Shown here: positions 1 through 9,116 of the stretch, piece after piece
How the letters are laid out: every line of letters begins with the position of its first letter
How positions within the stretch are numbered: position 1 is the stretch's first letter
Assembly (NCBI RefSeq): GCF_000222585.1
Contig: NZ_AFWE01000159.1
Coordinates: 1 to 60,961, forward strand
Direction: 5' to 3'
Origin: Vibrio scophthalmi LMG 19158
Lineage (GTDB): Bacteria; Pseudomonadota; Gammaproteobacteria; Enterobacterales; Vibrionaceae
DNA length: 60,961 nt
Position numbers and translations under genes: made by a program
Notes under the pieces: generated by a model
What the model saw: only the letters and a program-made list of their open reading frames with translations
Told to the model about the DNA's origin: nothing
The model's database searches: none

Positions 1-93
1 AAGTGCTAGGTTTTGGTTAATTGTTATTCGATATGTCCAGTTTGCGTATTGAGTAAATGTTCATTGTTTTCTATTACATTATTCGGTTTATTC

Positions 94-1986
94 ATGATCA
101 GAAAAATAAATCTATCACTTTTTATCATTGCATTGCTAAGTTGCTTTTTATTTTCGTCAATTTCATATTTCAAAATGAAAGATGATAGGCAAAACCTTAT
201 AGAGTTAGCGAACAAGGAAAATGTTAGCGCGTTAACGAATCAATATACTTCATCATTAGATAGTTACCGAACTTTGATGGATACGGTATCAACTTTCATT
301 GCATTACAACTCCATGAGATACCAAATGGTTCACGAGATAATCTACTTGATTACGTGCATTACTTATCGAGAACATACGATCTAAAAGAAGTTATCGTGT
401 CAGATGTGGATGGTAACTCTTACGGCAACCTAGATGTTCACCAAGAACAAAATCCTAAATTGCTCAATAGGCCTTGGTACACGGATGTGATGCAAAAATC
501 CGCTAATTTTTATATGTCGAGCGTATATCAATCAATTGCCACAGGTGATTTCGTGATTACGATGTCGGTGCCAATTTCTTACAATGATCAACGTATTGGT
601 GTATTGCTCTTTGATATGGATCCCAGTCGATTTATTACAGATAGTGCGGATGAATTTCTAATTACAAATGATGAAGGTGATGTGTTCGCAACAGATGCTA
701 GCAATATATCCTCAATTTCGCAGAATTTATTTAAATTGCGGCCTGTCTTTAACAGTGTTGATGCCAAGCCATTTGTATACCAAAATCCAAATGATGAATG
801 GTTTTCCGTGACCCGTAATAAACTGACGGATGATAAAAATCTATGGGCCATTACGCCTCTTGATCACGAAGTGAAAAGTACTCGCTCGCAGTTAATCACT
901 CAAATCGCGTTGTTACTGGTATTAACGGCAATTTTAATGTGCGTGGTTTCATTTATCGTTAAGCGAGAGCTAAGAAATCTCAGCCAGATAAGCAGCTGGA
1001 TACTCGATATGTCGAAAGGTGTTTTTTCGGACAGTAAAGGCATACAACGAGCCAACAATGAATTTGATATTATTGTTGATGCGTTGTTTGCACTGCACCA
1101 TAACATATCCTCTATCGTTTCTTCGTCCCACGGCTCAATAACAAGCTTGAGTGGCTATCAAGATCAAATTTCAGACGCTATTACTAACAGTCTTCAAAAC
1201 GCTGAGAATGAAATGTTTAAGGTGACGGAGCTTACGGGAGTCGCGAAAGACTTATCGGAGACATCGTCTGAAGTTGCCATCAGTGCGCAACAAGCCGATG
1301 CTGCGACAAATGCAGCCATTCATGCGCTTGATGATGCTATTGCTACGTTGAAACATTCTGAATTAATGTCGAACAATATGATTAATGCAATCACAGAGTC
1401 ATCGCAGAAAATATCAGATCTGACGTTGCATTCTCAAAAAATCAGTTCTGTTGTTGAAGTTATTAACAGTATCTCTGATCAGATTAATCTTTTGGCATTA
1501 AATGCGGCCATTGAGGCCGCCAGAGCTGGCGAATACGGTCGAGGGTTTGCTGTTGTAGCTGATGAAGTGAGATCATTAGCAGCCAAAACCCAGCAGGCGA
1601 CGATAGGGGTGCAAGATGAAATACTTGTGCTACAAAAACAGTCACAAAATGCCGATGAAATAATGCAGAGTAACGTATCGTTAGTCACTGAATCTCAAGA
1701 GCTAATGGGGCGATTCGCGACGCTATTTGGAGATATTGGTAATAAAGTGAAAGAAGTCTCGATGATTAATATGAGTGTCGCAACTGCCGCAGACAATCAG
1801 TTAAACTTAGCCAATACGGTTTCATCTAACCTAAGCGGTATACAAGACATTGTAACTAGCAACGTTTCAGGAAACCAGCAGGTAGAGTCTGTGAATGAAA
1901 CTATCACTGAACTCACCAAAGATCTGACCTCAGAACTAGAGTTTTTTACGATAGTTAATCAAAGCACATCAATGAAGAATGAATAA
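94..1986 (+). CDS. Methyl-accepting chemotaxis protein, dCache type
   Basis: Transmembrane chemoreceptor that would sense a ligand in the periplasm and control the CheA kinase. The protein has 630 residues from the ATG at 94. A TTG at 13 would add 27 residues but would place extra sequence ahead of the natural membrane segment, so I chose 94. A first membrane helix (about residues 7-29) is followed by a periplasmic region of about 235 residues with the look of a double Cache sensor ([20 protein letters not shown]). A second helix lies near 266-288. The cytoplasmic part is a long coiled coil with the highly conserved hairpin tip at about 459-497 ([27 protein letters not shown]). The HAMP segment is weak. 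There is no CheR/CheB pentapeptide at the C-terminus. The ligand cannot be read from sequence. Confidence 0.93.
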   Translation: MIRKINLSLFIIALLSCFLFSSISYFKMKDDRQNLIELANKENVSALTNQYTSSLDSYRTLMDTVSTFIALQLHEIPNGSRDNLLDYVHYLSRTYDLKEVIVSDVDGNSYGNLDVHQEQNPKLLNRPWYTDVMQKSANFYMSSVYQSIATGDFVITMSVPISYNDQRIGVLLFDMDPSRFITDSADEFLITNDEGDVFATDASNISSISQNLFKLRPVFNSVDAKPFVYQNPNDEWFSVTRNKLTDDKNLWAITPLDHEVKSTRSQLITQIALLLVLTAILMCVVSFIVKRELRNLSQISSWILDMSKGVFSDSKGIQRANNEFDIIVDALFALHHNISSIVSSSHGSITSLSGYQDQISDAITNSLQNAENEMFKVTELTGVAKDLSETSSEVAISAQQADAATNAAIHALDDAIATLKHSELMSNNMINAITESSQKISDLTLHSQKISSVVEVINSISDQINLLALNAAIEAARAGEYGRGFAVVADEVRSLAAKTQQATIGVQDEILVLQKQSQNADEIMQSNVSLVTESQELMGRFATLFGDIGNKVKEVSMINMSVATAADNQLNLANTVSSNLSGIQDIVTSNVSGNQQVESVNETITELTKDLTSELEFFTIVNQSTSMKNE

Positions 1987-2080
1987 AGCATCTTGCCTTT
2001 TATTTAGACATCATTTTCCGTAAAGCTACTCTACAAATAAAAAGAAAGACGGCACAACGTTCAAACGGAACAGCACTTGT

Positions 2081-2106
2081 AAAAAGGCGCTCATCATGAG
2101 CGCCTT
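2081..2106 (-). terminator. Rho-independent terminator of nanE-nanK-nagA
   Basis: A GC-rich stem, AAGGCGCTC pairing with GAGCGCCTT, has a five-base loop. Read leftward it is followed by a run of five T, which fits the 3' end of the nagA transcript. It lies between the stops of the convergent chemoreceptor and nagA genes and may work weakly in the other direction. Confidence 0.8.
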
Positions 2107-2134
2107 CTTCATATTTACCAAAACAAAACTCGGC

Positions 2135-3268
2135 TTACAACAACTGGCCATCCACCAATACGGCCTGTGATTGGTAATCGTTGGAGAGTACGGTTGCTGC
2201 GGCGCGGTAGCCCGGTTTTAGCTGGCCTAATTGAGTTAGGTTCATCGCTTGGGCTGGGTAGGTTGAGGCCATTCTCAGCGCTTCTGCTTCATCGATGCCC
2301 CATGCAATCACATTGGCGACTGATTCATCCATGCCGATGTGTGCACCCGCTAAGCGGCCTTCGCTGTTGACCAGTTTATTATCGATCACCTCGATAATTT
2401 GCCCATCAAGTTCAAAACGGTTGGTTTCACTGCCCAGTGTTGCCATCGCGTCGGTGACGATCAAAAGCTTACCTGCAGGTTTTACCTTTTGCGCCAGCAT
2501 CACATTGTTTGGGTGTACGTGAATACCGTCAGTAATGATTGAACACCAAGCATGGTCAGTGTGGAGTGCTGTGCCAATGACACCGGGTTCTCGCCCTTCA
2601 AACGCTGACATGGCATTGAAAAGGTGCGTAAAGCCATCGATGCGGCTGAGTTTGCGCGGGGTTAATTGCGCTGCGGTGGCATTGCTATGGCCGCAAGAGA
2701 GGGTTACGCCTTGTTGCTGTAGCCAGTCGAGTGTTTCATCACTCATGTTCTCCACAGCCGCAGTGACCAATACTTTGGCCTGTTTTGGCCAAGGAAAATC
2801 AGCGAGATCGTTGATGGTAGGGGAGTAAAATAACTCAGCGTTATGCGCGCCTTTTTTCTCTTTACTCAGCCATGGGCCTTCAAGATGCACGCCAATCACG
2901 CCCGGTACATGTGCTTCAATCGCTTGTTCGGTGGCGGTTAATGCTTGGCTAATGTCTTGCGGGGTAGAGCTGATCAGCGTTGGCAATAGGTATGCGGTGC
3001 CATGTTTGCGGTGTGCGCGACAAATGGTATCAATCGCGCTAGCGCTGATGTCGCTATTAAACATCACATCGCCGCCACCGTTAACTTGTAAATCAATAAA
3101 GCCTGGTGCAATTAAGGCATTGGCATAATGTTGATGCTCAATGTCGCTAGGTAATTCGGCAATCGGAAGGATCGCTTCAATCACATCGTTATTCCAAATG
3201 AGAGCGGCATCGTGATGGTAATGAGTTCCATCAAAAAGACGTGCAGCAGAAATGGCTTTCATTCCCAT
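2135..3268 (-). CDS. nagA: N-acetylglucosamine-6-phosphate deacetylase
   Basis: Cytoplasmic metal-dependent amidohydrolase that removes acetate from GlcNAc-6-phosphate, giving glucosamine-6-phosphate. It is the last dedicated step of sialic-acid breakdown here. The 377 residues match the usual family length. Family motifs in order: GFIDLQVNGGGDVMFN near the N-terminus, HLEGPW, the metal-binding GHSNAT, THLFNAMSAFEGREPG, the substrate-binding ITDGIHV, and the catalytic aspartate in VTDAMATLGS. The ATG at 3268 lies two bases after the nanK stop, with AAGGA inside the end of nanK, so the two are probably coupled. Vibrios usually have another nagA in the chitin/GlcNAc regulon, so this copy is likely the sialic-acid paralogue (nagA-2). 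Confidence 0.95.
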   Translation of the reverse strand: MGMKAISAARLFDGTHYHHDAALIWNNDVIEAILPIAELPSDIEHQHYANALIAPGFIDLQVNGGGDVMFNSDISASAIDTICRAHRKHGTAYLLPTLISSTPQDISQALTATEQAIEAHVPGVIGVHLEGPWLSKEKKGAHNAELFYSPTINDLADFPWPKQAKVLVTAAVENMSDETLDWLQQQGVTLSCGHSNATAAQLTPRKLSRIDGFTHLFNAMSAFEGREPGVIGTALHTDHAWCSIITDGIHVHPNNVMLAQKVKPAGKLLIVTDAMATLGSETNRFELDGQIIEVIDNKLVNSEGRLAGAHIGMDESVANVIAWGIDEAEALRMASTYPAQAMNLTQLGQLKPGYRAAATVLSNDYQSQAVLVDGQLL

Positions 3269-3270
3269 AA

Positions 3271-4152
3271 TTAGTCCTTATTAAATTGGAAAGCAGCGCC
3301 GAGCAAGCAGGCGTCATAATCACCTTGAGCGGCAATAATCGGCACTTGGAATGCGTTTGGACGCTGAGCAATATGTTCAACGACGCGAGCTAAATACCCA
3401 CTGGCAAGGCCGACACCACCACCTAACACGATAACATCTAAATCAAGGGTTGCTTTAAGGTTACAACATAAGGTGGCAATGGCTTGCGCACTGGCTTGGA
3501 CAATCGCTTCCGCTTGCGGTTCATTTGGCGCGAGCTTAAATAACTCAACATTGCTGATTGGCGGGTGGAACACCTCGTGACTACGACGTTGAATTGCGGT
3601 ACCTGACGCGATGGCTTCCACACAGCCTACCTGACCACAGCCACACTGCGGGCCGTTAGGATCAATCGAGAAGTGACCCACGTGACCTGCAAGGCCAGTA
3701 GCACCGCTGTGCAATTTACCATCAATAATGATACCGCCGCCGACCCCGGTAGAAACGGTAATAAACGCCATGTTACGCGCAGGTTGAGGTAGATTGACAT
3801 ACTCATACCAAGCCGCGGCTTGAGCATCATTGAGCATGGCAACAGGTTTGTTGGTTAGGCTTTCGAGCGCGGCGGACAATGGAAAAGGCGCAGGGAAGGC
3901 GAGGGTCTCAGGGTTAATGGCCGAGATACCCTGCTCGGTAACGAGCCCTGTGGTCGAAATGCCAATTCGCGTTGCACGATCAAGCCAATCTGTCGCTTGT
4001 TCAAGGATCATCACTGCAAATTGGCTCGCTTCTTTTACTGTTGGAGTTGGGAACTGACGACGTTCAACAATGGCATCGCCGTGTACCAAACCAATTGCGA
4101 TCTTTGTGCCGCCGATATCAATTGCCAGTGTGTTTTTCGCCAGTGTCGACAT
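3271..4152 (-). CDS. nanK: N-acetylmannosamine kinase (ROK family)
   Basis: Phosphorylates ManNAc at O6 with ATP in the cytoplasm. The protein has 293 residues. It has the N-terminal ATP-binding loop AIDIGGTKIAIGLV and the ROK signature with the zinc site GHFSIDPNGPQCGCGQVGCVE, including the CxCGxxGCxE cysteines. The conserved GH and D residues of the sugar site are in NDAQAA and GLAGHVGH. Its ATG overlaps the nanE stop by one base (TAATG), and AGGAGAG lies just upstream, so translation is probably coupled. ROK sequence alone does not separate ManNAc kinase from glucokinase or GlcNAc kinase. The position between nanE and nagA settles the call. Confidence 0.93.
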   Translation of the reverse strand: MSTLAKNTLAIDIGGTKIAIGLVHGDAIVERRQFPTPTVKEASQFAVMILEQATDWLDRATRIGISTTGLVTEQGISAINPETLAFPAPFPLSAALESLTNKPVAMLNDAQAAAWYEYVNLPQPARNMAFITVSTGVGGGIIIDGKLHSGATGLAGHVGHFSIDPNGPQCGCGQVGCVEAIASGTAIQRRSHEVFHPPISNVELFKLAPNEPQAEAIVQASAQAIATLCCNLKATLDLDVIVLGGGVGLASGYLARVVEHIAQRPNAFQVPIIAAQGDYDACLLGAAFQFNKD

Positions 4153-4850
4153 TAACGCTCTCCTGCTGCTTGAGTGGCTGAATTAAACCAATCAATCATC
4201 ACTTCTAAACGAGTCAGTGCTGAACCGACGGTTACCGCTACAGCGCCATGAGCGATCGCTTGAGCGGCGAGTTCTGGGGTGTTGTAACGACCTTCGGCCA
4301 TGGTAAAGAATCCCGCTTGGGAAAATTGTTTCACCAATTGTAAATCTGGTTCGGTTGGCTCTTCACCACCAACATAACCCGACAAAGTAGAGCCAATAAT
4401 ATCAACCCCAACTTCGTTGGCCCAAAGACCATCTTCAAAATTTGAGCAGTCCGCCATAGCAAAACAGCCGCTTTCTTGGATCGCTTTAGCAATCACATCA
4501 CGACTTTCTGGGCGTTCACGATTGGTCGCGTCAAAAGCGATTATTGTCGCACCTGCTTCAGCCAGTGAAGCAACATCACAAAGGTAAGGGGTAATGCGTA
4601 CAGGACTGTCCGTTAAATCACGTTTCACAATCGCAATAATTGGTAGATTAACTGCACGCGAAACGGCAGCCACATTGGCTACGCCCTCGATGCGCAGCGC
4701 TTTTGCTCCTGCTTGTTCTGCCGCTTGTGCCATTGCGACGATGAATTCGGTTTTTTCTAATGGGCTATCTGGCACTGGTTGAATCGAAACGACAGTTTGA
4801 CCTTGGAGTTGCTCTTTTAACTGGTTGATATTTATATTTTTTGTTCTCAC
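4152..4850 (-). CDS. nanE: N-acetylmannosamine-6-phosphate 2-epimerase
   Basis: Cytoplasmic TIM-barrel enzyme that converts ManNAc-6-phosphate to GlcNAc-6-phosphate. I chose the GTG at 4850 because GAGAGG stands five bases before it; a GTG at 4877 would add nine residues without a comparable ribosome site. This gives 232 residues, close to the family norm of about 229. Family features are [12 protein letters not shown] near the start, the catalytic lysine region in [21 protein letters not shown], and the phosphate-binding VTVGSALTR near the end. It is the first gene of the leftward operon nanE-nanK-nagA and is transcribed divergently from siaP. Confidence 0.94.
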   Translation of the reverse strand: MRTKNININQLKEQLQGQTVVSIQPVPDSPLEKTEFIVAMAQAAEQAGAKALRIEGVANVAAVSRAVNLPIIAIVKRDLTDSPVRITPYLCDVASLAEAGATIIAFDATNRERPESRDVIAKAIQESGCFAMADCSNFEDGLWANEVGVDIIGSTLSGYVGGEEPTEPDLQLVKQFSQAGFFTMAEGRYNTPELAAQAIAHGAVAVTVGSALTRLEVMIDWFNSATQAAGER

Positions 4851-4947
4851 GTTTGGCCTCTCAATAAGATATTTCACAGCGGATTTATAGTGACTGAAAA
4901 TCCATCACATTCGTCGAAATAGGGTGTAGGAATCATATCTCTGACGA

Positions 4948-4969
4948 ATTTTTGTCCGCGATCACATTT
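4948..4969. promoter_or_regulatory. Possible CRP site between nanE and siaP
   Basis: One half matches the CRP consensus exactly (TCACA followed by TTT) and the other matches three of five core bases (TTTGT against TGTGA) at the right spacing. Catabolite control of this locus by CRP would be expected in vibrios. With one half degenerate this is only a candidate. Confidence 0.35.
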
Positions 4970-4981
4970 CAATAAAAGTTG

Positions 4982-5036
4982 GTTTGAAAATAATCTTCAT
5001 CGCAATAATAATCCATAACGAAGATTTTTTTCAAAC
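4982..5036. promoter_or_regulatory. Inverted repeat, candidate NanR operator
   Basis: GTTTGAAAATAATCTTC at 4982-4998 and GAAGATTTTTTTCAAAC at 5020-5036 are inverted copies matching at 16 of 17 positions, separated by 21 bases. The pair sits in the divergent control region between nanE and siaP, about 90 bases upstream of the siaP start. The regulator NanR of this family (RpiR type) is known in Vibrio vulnificus to repress this same divergent region and to be released by ManNAc-6-phosphate. Assigning this repeat to NanR is inference. Confidence 0.6.
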
Positions 5037-5127
5037 AAAATAAAAACTTTTTTCAAATACGTGAAACTTGGTCAATAAAAGTCTTGGTTTAGAAAAATCG
5101 AGGCTAAAAAAACAAAAAGGGAACACT

Positions 5128-6093
5128 ATGAAAGCCATTAACAAGATTACTCTCGCTATGCTTGCTTTAGGTTGTGCTGTCTCTGCTCAAGCGGCGACAA
5201 CACTTAAAATGGGTATGCAACCTTCTGTTGGGTCAGTGGAATATACGTCGGCAAAAATGCTGGCAGACACGATTGAAGAGCTTAGTAACGGCGAAATGAA
5301 AGTGGCACTTTACCCAAGCGCACAACTCGGTGATGACCGTGCGATGCTGCAACAACTTTCGATGGGTGATTTGGATATCACTTACGCTGAGTTTGGTCGT
5401 ATGGGCCTATGGATCCCGCGTGCTGAGGCGGTTATGTTGCCTTACGTAGTGCGTGATTTTTCACATCTACAACGTATTTTCAATTCAGATTTTGGCCAAG
5501 AAATCCGCGGTGAAATGTTAACCAAATTTAACTGGCGCGCATTGGATACTTGGTACAACGGCACACGCGAAACCTCTTCTAACCGTCCACTTAACAGCAT
5601 TGAAGACTTTAAAGGTCTGAAGCTGCGCGTTCCAAATGCTAAAGCTAACTTGAACTTCGCCAAACTATCAGGCGCATCACCAACACCAATGGCGTTCTCT
5701 GAAGTGTATCTAGCACTACAAACCAACGCGGTGGATGGTCAAGAAAACCCATTGCCAGCGATCAAAACCATGAAGTTCTATGAAGTTCAGGCCAACCTTG
5801 CAATGACCAATCACATCGTAAACGACCAAATGGTGATCATCTCAGAAACGACGTGGCAAGGCTTGAATGAAGCGCAGCGTGACATTGTCACTAAAGCAGT
5901 GGCAAAAGCGGGTGAAGCACATACCGCCTTCGTTAAGAAACAAGAAGCTGAGCTGATTTCTTACTTTGAAGCGGAAGGTGTAACCGTGACTTACCCAGAG
6001 CTTTCACCATTCCGTGAAGCGATGCAGCCTCTCTACACCGAGTTTGAAGAGCAAGTTGGTCAACCGGTAGTGAAGCAGCTTGCGGCAATGTAA
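5128..6093 (+). CDS. siaP: Sialic acid TRAP transporter, periplasmic binding protein
   Basis: Periplasmic N-acetylneuraminate-binding protein (DctP family) that delivers the sugar acid to SiaQM. The ATG at 5128 has AAGGGAA upstream and opens a clear signal peptide (MKAINKITLAMLALGCAVSA, cleaved after AQA). An upstream in-frame ATG at 5068 would put a charged tail in front and was rejected. The 321-residue protein carries the features of characterised SiaP proteins: MGMQPSVGSVEY at the mature N-terminus, YPSAQLGDDRAMLQQL, FNWRALDTWYNGTRET, and LKLRVPNA with the conserved arginine that binds the substrate carboxylate. It heads the rightward operon siaP-siaQ-siaM-nanA. Confidence 0.96.
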   Translation: MKAINKITLAMLALGCAVSAQAATTLKMGMQPSVGSVEYTSAKMLADTIEELSNGEMKVALYPSAQLGDDRAMLQQLSMGDLDITYAEFGRMGLWIPRAEAVMLPYVVRDFSHLQRIFNSDFGQEIRGEMLTKFNWRALDTWYNGTRETSSNRPLNSIEDFKGLKLRVPNAKANLNFAKLSGASPTPMAFSEVYLALQTNAVDGQENPLPAIKTMKFYEVQANLAMTNHIVNDQMVIISETTWQGLNEAQRDIVTKAVAKAGEAHTAFVKKQEAELISYFEAEGVTVTYPELSPFREAMQPLYTEFEEQVGQPVVKQLAAM

Positions 6094-6136
6094 GCATCGC
6101 ACTCAAGTTTGATCTTAAGTTAAGTGTCAATTTCTA

Positions 6137-6158
6137 GGCTGGTCGAGACTGGCCAGCC
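6137..6158 (+). other. Intercistronic hairpin between siaP and siaQ
   Basis: GGCTGGTC pairs with GGCCAGCC (one G-U pair) around a six-base loop, directly before the siaQ ribosome site. No T run follows, so it is not a standard terminator. Hairpins here commonly protect the upstream binding-protein message or attenuate downstream expression, which would give more SiaP than SiaQM. That role is inferred. Confidence 0.55.
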
Positions 6159-6170
6159 GTGGAGTTCAAA

Positions 6171-6680
6171 ATGTTACGCAAGATAATCGACAATATTGAA
6201 GAAATCATCACCGTGCCGCTCATGGCAGCATTGTTAGTGGTATTGACTTGGCAGATTGGTAGCCGTTGGCTACTGAACGATCCTTCGTTGTGGAGTGAAG
6301 AGCTTGCAAGGGTTCTTTTCATGTACATGTGCATGATTGGTTGTGCGATGGCGCTGAAACGCGGCTCGCATGTAAACATCACTTTTTTCTCTGATAAGTT
6401 GCCTGAGAAAACCCGTTTAGCTTTAGTGTTGTCATTGGAATTTGCCGTTCTTCTTTCTATTTTCGCCATTGTTTATCTCGGCTATCAACATGTACAGCGC
6501 ACTGCCTTTTTTGAGCTAATCACACTAGGTGTATCAAGCAGTTGGCAAACCTATGCTCTGCCGATTGGTGGGTTGTTTATGGTGTTTAGACAAGTACAAA
6601 AGATGGTAGGCATTGCGAAGCAGTTTTCTACCAGTAGTAATGATGCAGCGGCATCTGACTCACAGATGGCTGAGAGGTAA
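6171..6680 (+). CDS. siaQ: Sialic acid TRAP transporter, small membrane subunit
   Basis: Small integral membrane subunit (DctQ family) of the sodium-driven SiaPQM sialic-acid importer. I start it at the ATG at 6171 (MLRKIIDNIEEIITVPLMAA), which has GGAG six bases upstream; a GTG at 6159 is in frame but overlaps that site. The 169 residues contain four predicted membrane helices and the DctQ signature region WSEELARVLFMYMCMIG followed by a positively charged loop (ALKRGSHVNI). The gene lies between siaP and siaM with a six-base gap to siaM. Here SiaQ and SiaM are separate proteins, unlike the fused SiaQM of Haemophilus. Confidence 0.94.
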   Translation: MLRKIIDNIEEIITVPLMAALLVVLTWQIGSRWLLNDPSLWSEELARVLFMYMCMIGCAMALKRGSHVNITFFSDKLPEKTRLALVLSLEFAVLLSIFAIVYLGYQHVQRTAFFELITLGVSSSWQTYALPIGGLFMVFRQVQKMVGIAKQFSTSSNDAAASDSQMAER

Positions 6681-6686
6681 TCGATC

Positions 6687-7970
6687 ATGGCAACTTCAAT
6701 TTTTGGCTGGTTAGGTCTGCTATTTGCAGGGATGCCAGTAGGATTCTCGCTTATTTTTGTCGCACTGATTTTCTTATTGGTGACAGGCAGTCCAGGTATC
6801 AACTTTGCGGCTCAGCAAATGATCACTGGTGTTGATAACTTTACGCTACTTTCTGTACCGTTTTTCGTTCTCACCGGTCACCTGATGAACAGTGCTGGGA
6901 TTACAGAACGTATTTTTAATTTCGCTAAATCAATGATGGGTCATATCACGGGCAGTCTTGGTCACGTGAACATCATGGCGAGTTTACTGTTCTCTGGTAT
7001 GTCAGGCTCGGCACTTGCTGATGCTGGCGGCTTAGGTCAGCTAGAGATTAAATCGATGCGTGATGCGAAATACGATGATGATTTCGCCGGCGGTTTAACG
7101 GCTGCATCATGCATTATCGGCCCACTCGTACCACCTTCAATCCCTTTAGTTATCTACGGTGTGGTCTCGGGTACATCAATTGGTGCTCTGTTCTTAGCAG
7201 GTGCGATTCCGGGCTTGATGTGCTGTGCGGCTTTGATGGTGATGAGCTACTACATCTGTAAAAAACGCGGCTACATGGTATTGCCTCGTGCAACGGGTCG
7301 TGAGCGTTTGATTGCTTTCAAAGAAGCGTTCCTATCGCTATTGACGCCAATCATCATTATCGGCGGTATCTTTTCAGGCAAATTCACCCCAACAGAAGCG
7401 GCAGCGGTTTCATCTCTTTACGCTCTATTCTTGGGTACTGTGGTTTACAAGCAGCTAACGCTTGAGAACTTTATTGAAATCCTGAAAGAGACGGTAAATA
7501 ACACGGCAGTTGTGGCTCTGATGGTGATGGGCGTAACAGTATTTGGTTGGATTGTAGCGCGTGAACAGCTACCGCAAATGCTGGCTGAATTCTTCTTAAC
7601 GATTAGTGACAACCCGCTAGTGCTGTTGCTACTGATCAACTTACTGCTGTTGTTCTTGGGTACGTTTATCGAGTCACTTGCACTGTTGCTACTGTTGGTT
7701 CCATTCCTTGTGCCTGTGGCGGTTTCAGTTGGTATTGACCCTGTTCACTTTGGTGTAATGGCTATCTTGAACCTGATGATCGGCATCTTAACTCCACCGA
7801 TGGGTATGGCGTTGTATGTGGTGTCGCGTGTTGGTGATATTCCGTTCCACGTGCTTACTCGTGGTGTGATGCCACTGCTTGTGCCGCTGTTTATCGTGTT
7901 GGCGCTAGTGGCGGTATTCCCTCAATTTACTCTGCTGTTACCTGAGATCTTCCTCGGCTACGGTCAATAA
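6687..7970 (+). CDS. siaM: Sialic acid TRAP transporter, large membrane subunit
   Basis: Large DctM-family membrane subunit that carries the substrate path of the SiaPQM importer. The 427 residues form about 11-12 membrane segments. Family motifs include FFVLTGHLMNSAGI, LLFSGMSGSALADAGGLG, the PPSIPLVIYG segment and a second repeat-like region near LTPPMGMALYVV. The length is standard for DctM. The start at 6687 has GAGAGG ahead of it and the gene follows siaQ by six bases, so both are surely co-transcribed. The substrate call rests on the neighbouring siaP and nan genes. Confidence 0.95.
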   Translation: MATSIFGWLGLLFAGMPVGFSLIFVALIFLLVTGSPGINFAAQQMITGVDNFTLLSVPFFVLTGHLMNSAGITERIFNFAKSMMGHITGSLGHVNIMASLLFSGMSGSALADAGGLGQLEIKSMRDAKYDDDFAGGLTAASCIIGPLVPPSIPLVIYGVVSGTSIGALFLAGAIPGLMCCAALMVMSYYICKKRGYMVLPRATGRERLIAFKEAFLSLLTPIIIIGGIFSGKFTPTEAAAVSSLYALFLGTVVYKQLTLENFIEILKETVNNTAVVALMVMGVTVFGWIVAREQLPQMLAEFFLTISDNPLVLLLLINLLLLFLGTFIESLALLLLLVPFLVPVAVSVGIDPVHFGVMAILNLMIGILTPPMGMALYVVSRVGDIPFHVLTRGVMPLLVPLFIVLALVAVFPQFTLLLPEIFLGYGQ

Positions 7971-7994
7971 CAATTAATCTACTTGTATGGTGAT

Positions 7995-8013
7995 GAGCCG
8001 GGTGCTCCGGCTC
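7995..8013 (+). other. Intercistronic hairpin between siaM and nanA
   Basis: A perfect stem, GAGCCGG pairing with CCGGCTC, with a five-base loop and no T run after it, 20 bases before the nanA start. It may separate transporter from enzyme expression or protect the 3' end of a processed siaPQM message. Confidence 0.5.
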
Positions 8014-8033
8014 TAACTCTCTAGGATATAAAA

Positions 8034-8930
8034 ATGAAAAAACTAACTGGTCTTATTGCTGCTCCGCATACTCCATTTGATATCAACAACAAAGTGAACT
8101 TTGGCGCGATTGATCAAATTGCCGAAGTCTTGATTGCACAAGGCGTAAAAGGTGCTTACGTGTGTGGCACTACCGGTGAAGGCATTCACTGTTCAGTGGA
8201 AGAACGTAAAGCGATTGCTGAGCGCTGGGTAAAAGCGGCGGATGGCAAACTGGATCTGATTTTACATACTGGTGCACTGAGTATTACTGATGCGATTGAA
8301 CTGACAGAACATGCAGAAACATTGGATATTTTAGCGACTTCAGCCATTGGTCCTTGTTTCTTTAAGCCAGGTTCAGTGGATGATTTGGTGGAATACTGCG
8401 CGCAAATCGCAGCGGCCGCGCCGTCAAAAGGCTTCTACTACTACCACTCTGGTATGTCAGGGGTGAACCTCGATCTAGAGCAGTTTTTGATCAAAGGTGG
8501 CGAGCGCATTGAAAACCTATCGGGCGCGAAGTTCAACAATGTTGACCTGTACGAATACCAACGTTGCGTTCGCGTTGCTAATGGTAAATACGATATTCCT
8601 TTTGGTGTTGATGAGTTCTTACCTGCTGGCTTAGCGGTGGGGGCTGTAGGCGCTGTGGGTAGTACATATAACTACGCAGCACCACTGTACTTAGAAATTA
8701 TTGAAGCATTTAACCGTGGCGACCAAGCAAAAGTGGCAGCGCTGATGGATAAAGTGATCGCGATTATTCGTGTCTTGGTTGAATACGGCGGTGTGGCGGC
8801 GGGTAAAGTCGCAATGCAACTGCATGGCATTGATGCGGGTAACCCACGTACGCCAATCCGCTCATTGACAGACGCGCAAAAAGCCGACGTTTTGGCGAAA
8901 ATGCGCGATGCGGGTTTCATGAACCTGTAA
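8034..8930 (+). CDS. nanA: N-acetylneuraminate lyase
   Basis: Cytoplasmic class I aldolase that splits N-acetylneuraminate into ManNAc and pyruvate. The 298 residues fit the family. The pyruvate-binding loop is GTTGEG, the active-site tyrosine lies in YYYHSGMSGV, and the Schiff-base lysine is Lys166 in GAKFNN. These separate NanA from the related dihydrodipicolinate synthase when combined with the locus. The start at 8034 has AGGAT upstream. It lies 63 bases after siaM, behind a hairpin, and is followed by a good terminator before nanR. Confidence 0.96.
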   Translation: MKKLTGLIAAPHTPFDINNKVNFGAIDQIAEVLIAQGVKGAYVCGTTGEGIHCSVEERKAIAERWVKAADGKLDLILHTGALSITDAIELTEHAETLDILATSAIGPCFFKPGSVDDLVEYCAQIAAAAPSKGFYYYHSGMSGVNLDLEQFLIKGGERIENLSGAKFNNVDLYEYQRCVRVANGKYDIPFGVDEFLPAGLAVGAVGAVGSTYNYAAPLYLEIIEAFNRGDQAKVAALMDKVIAIIRVLVEYGGVAAGKVAMQLHGIDAGNPRTPIRSLTDAQKADVLAKMRDAGFMNL

Positions 8931-8983
8931 GGCATACAACACATATTGTTACGCGAATAGCCGAGTAAATCTCTAACTGCGTC

Positions 8984-9021
8984 GCAGCATGTAAGAAAAA
9001 TCGACTTGCATGCTGCCTTTT
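8984..9021 (+). terminator. Terminator after nanA
   Basis: GCAGCATGTAAG pairs with CTTGCATGCTGC (11 Watson-Crick pairs plus one wobble) around a nine-base loop and is followed by CTTTT. It ends the siaPQM-nanA unit, which suggests that nanR has its own promoter or depends on readthrough. Confidence 0.7.
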
Positions 9022-9116
9022 AGAGCAAATCGGAGCAATTAATTCGTGGTGGATGTGTCAAAGTGACCATCACTTTGTTACTTTTAGCGGTCAAAACAAG
9101 CATAGAAGAGGCACCT

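Noticed and set aside
5068-5127. Longer siaP start
   Set aside because: It would place 20 charged residues before a typical signal peptide, and the ribosome site fits 5128.
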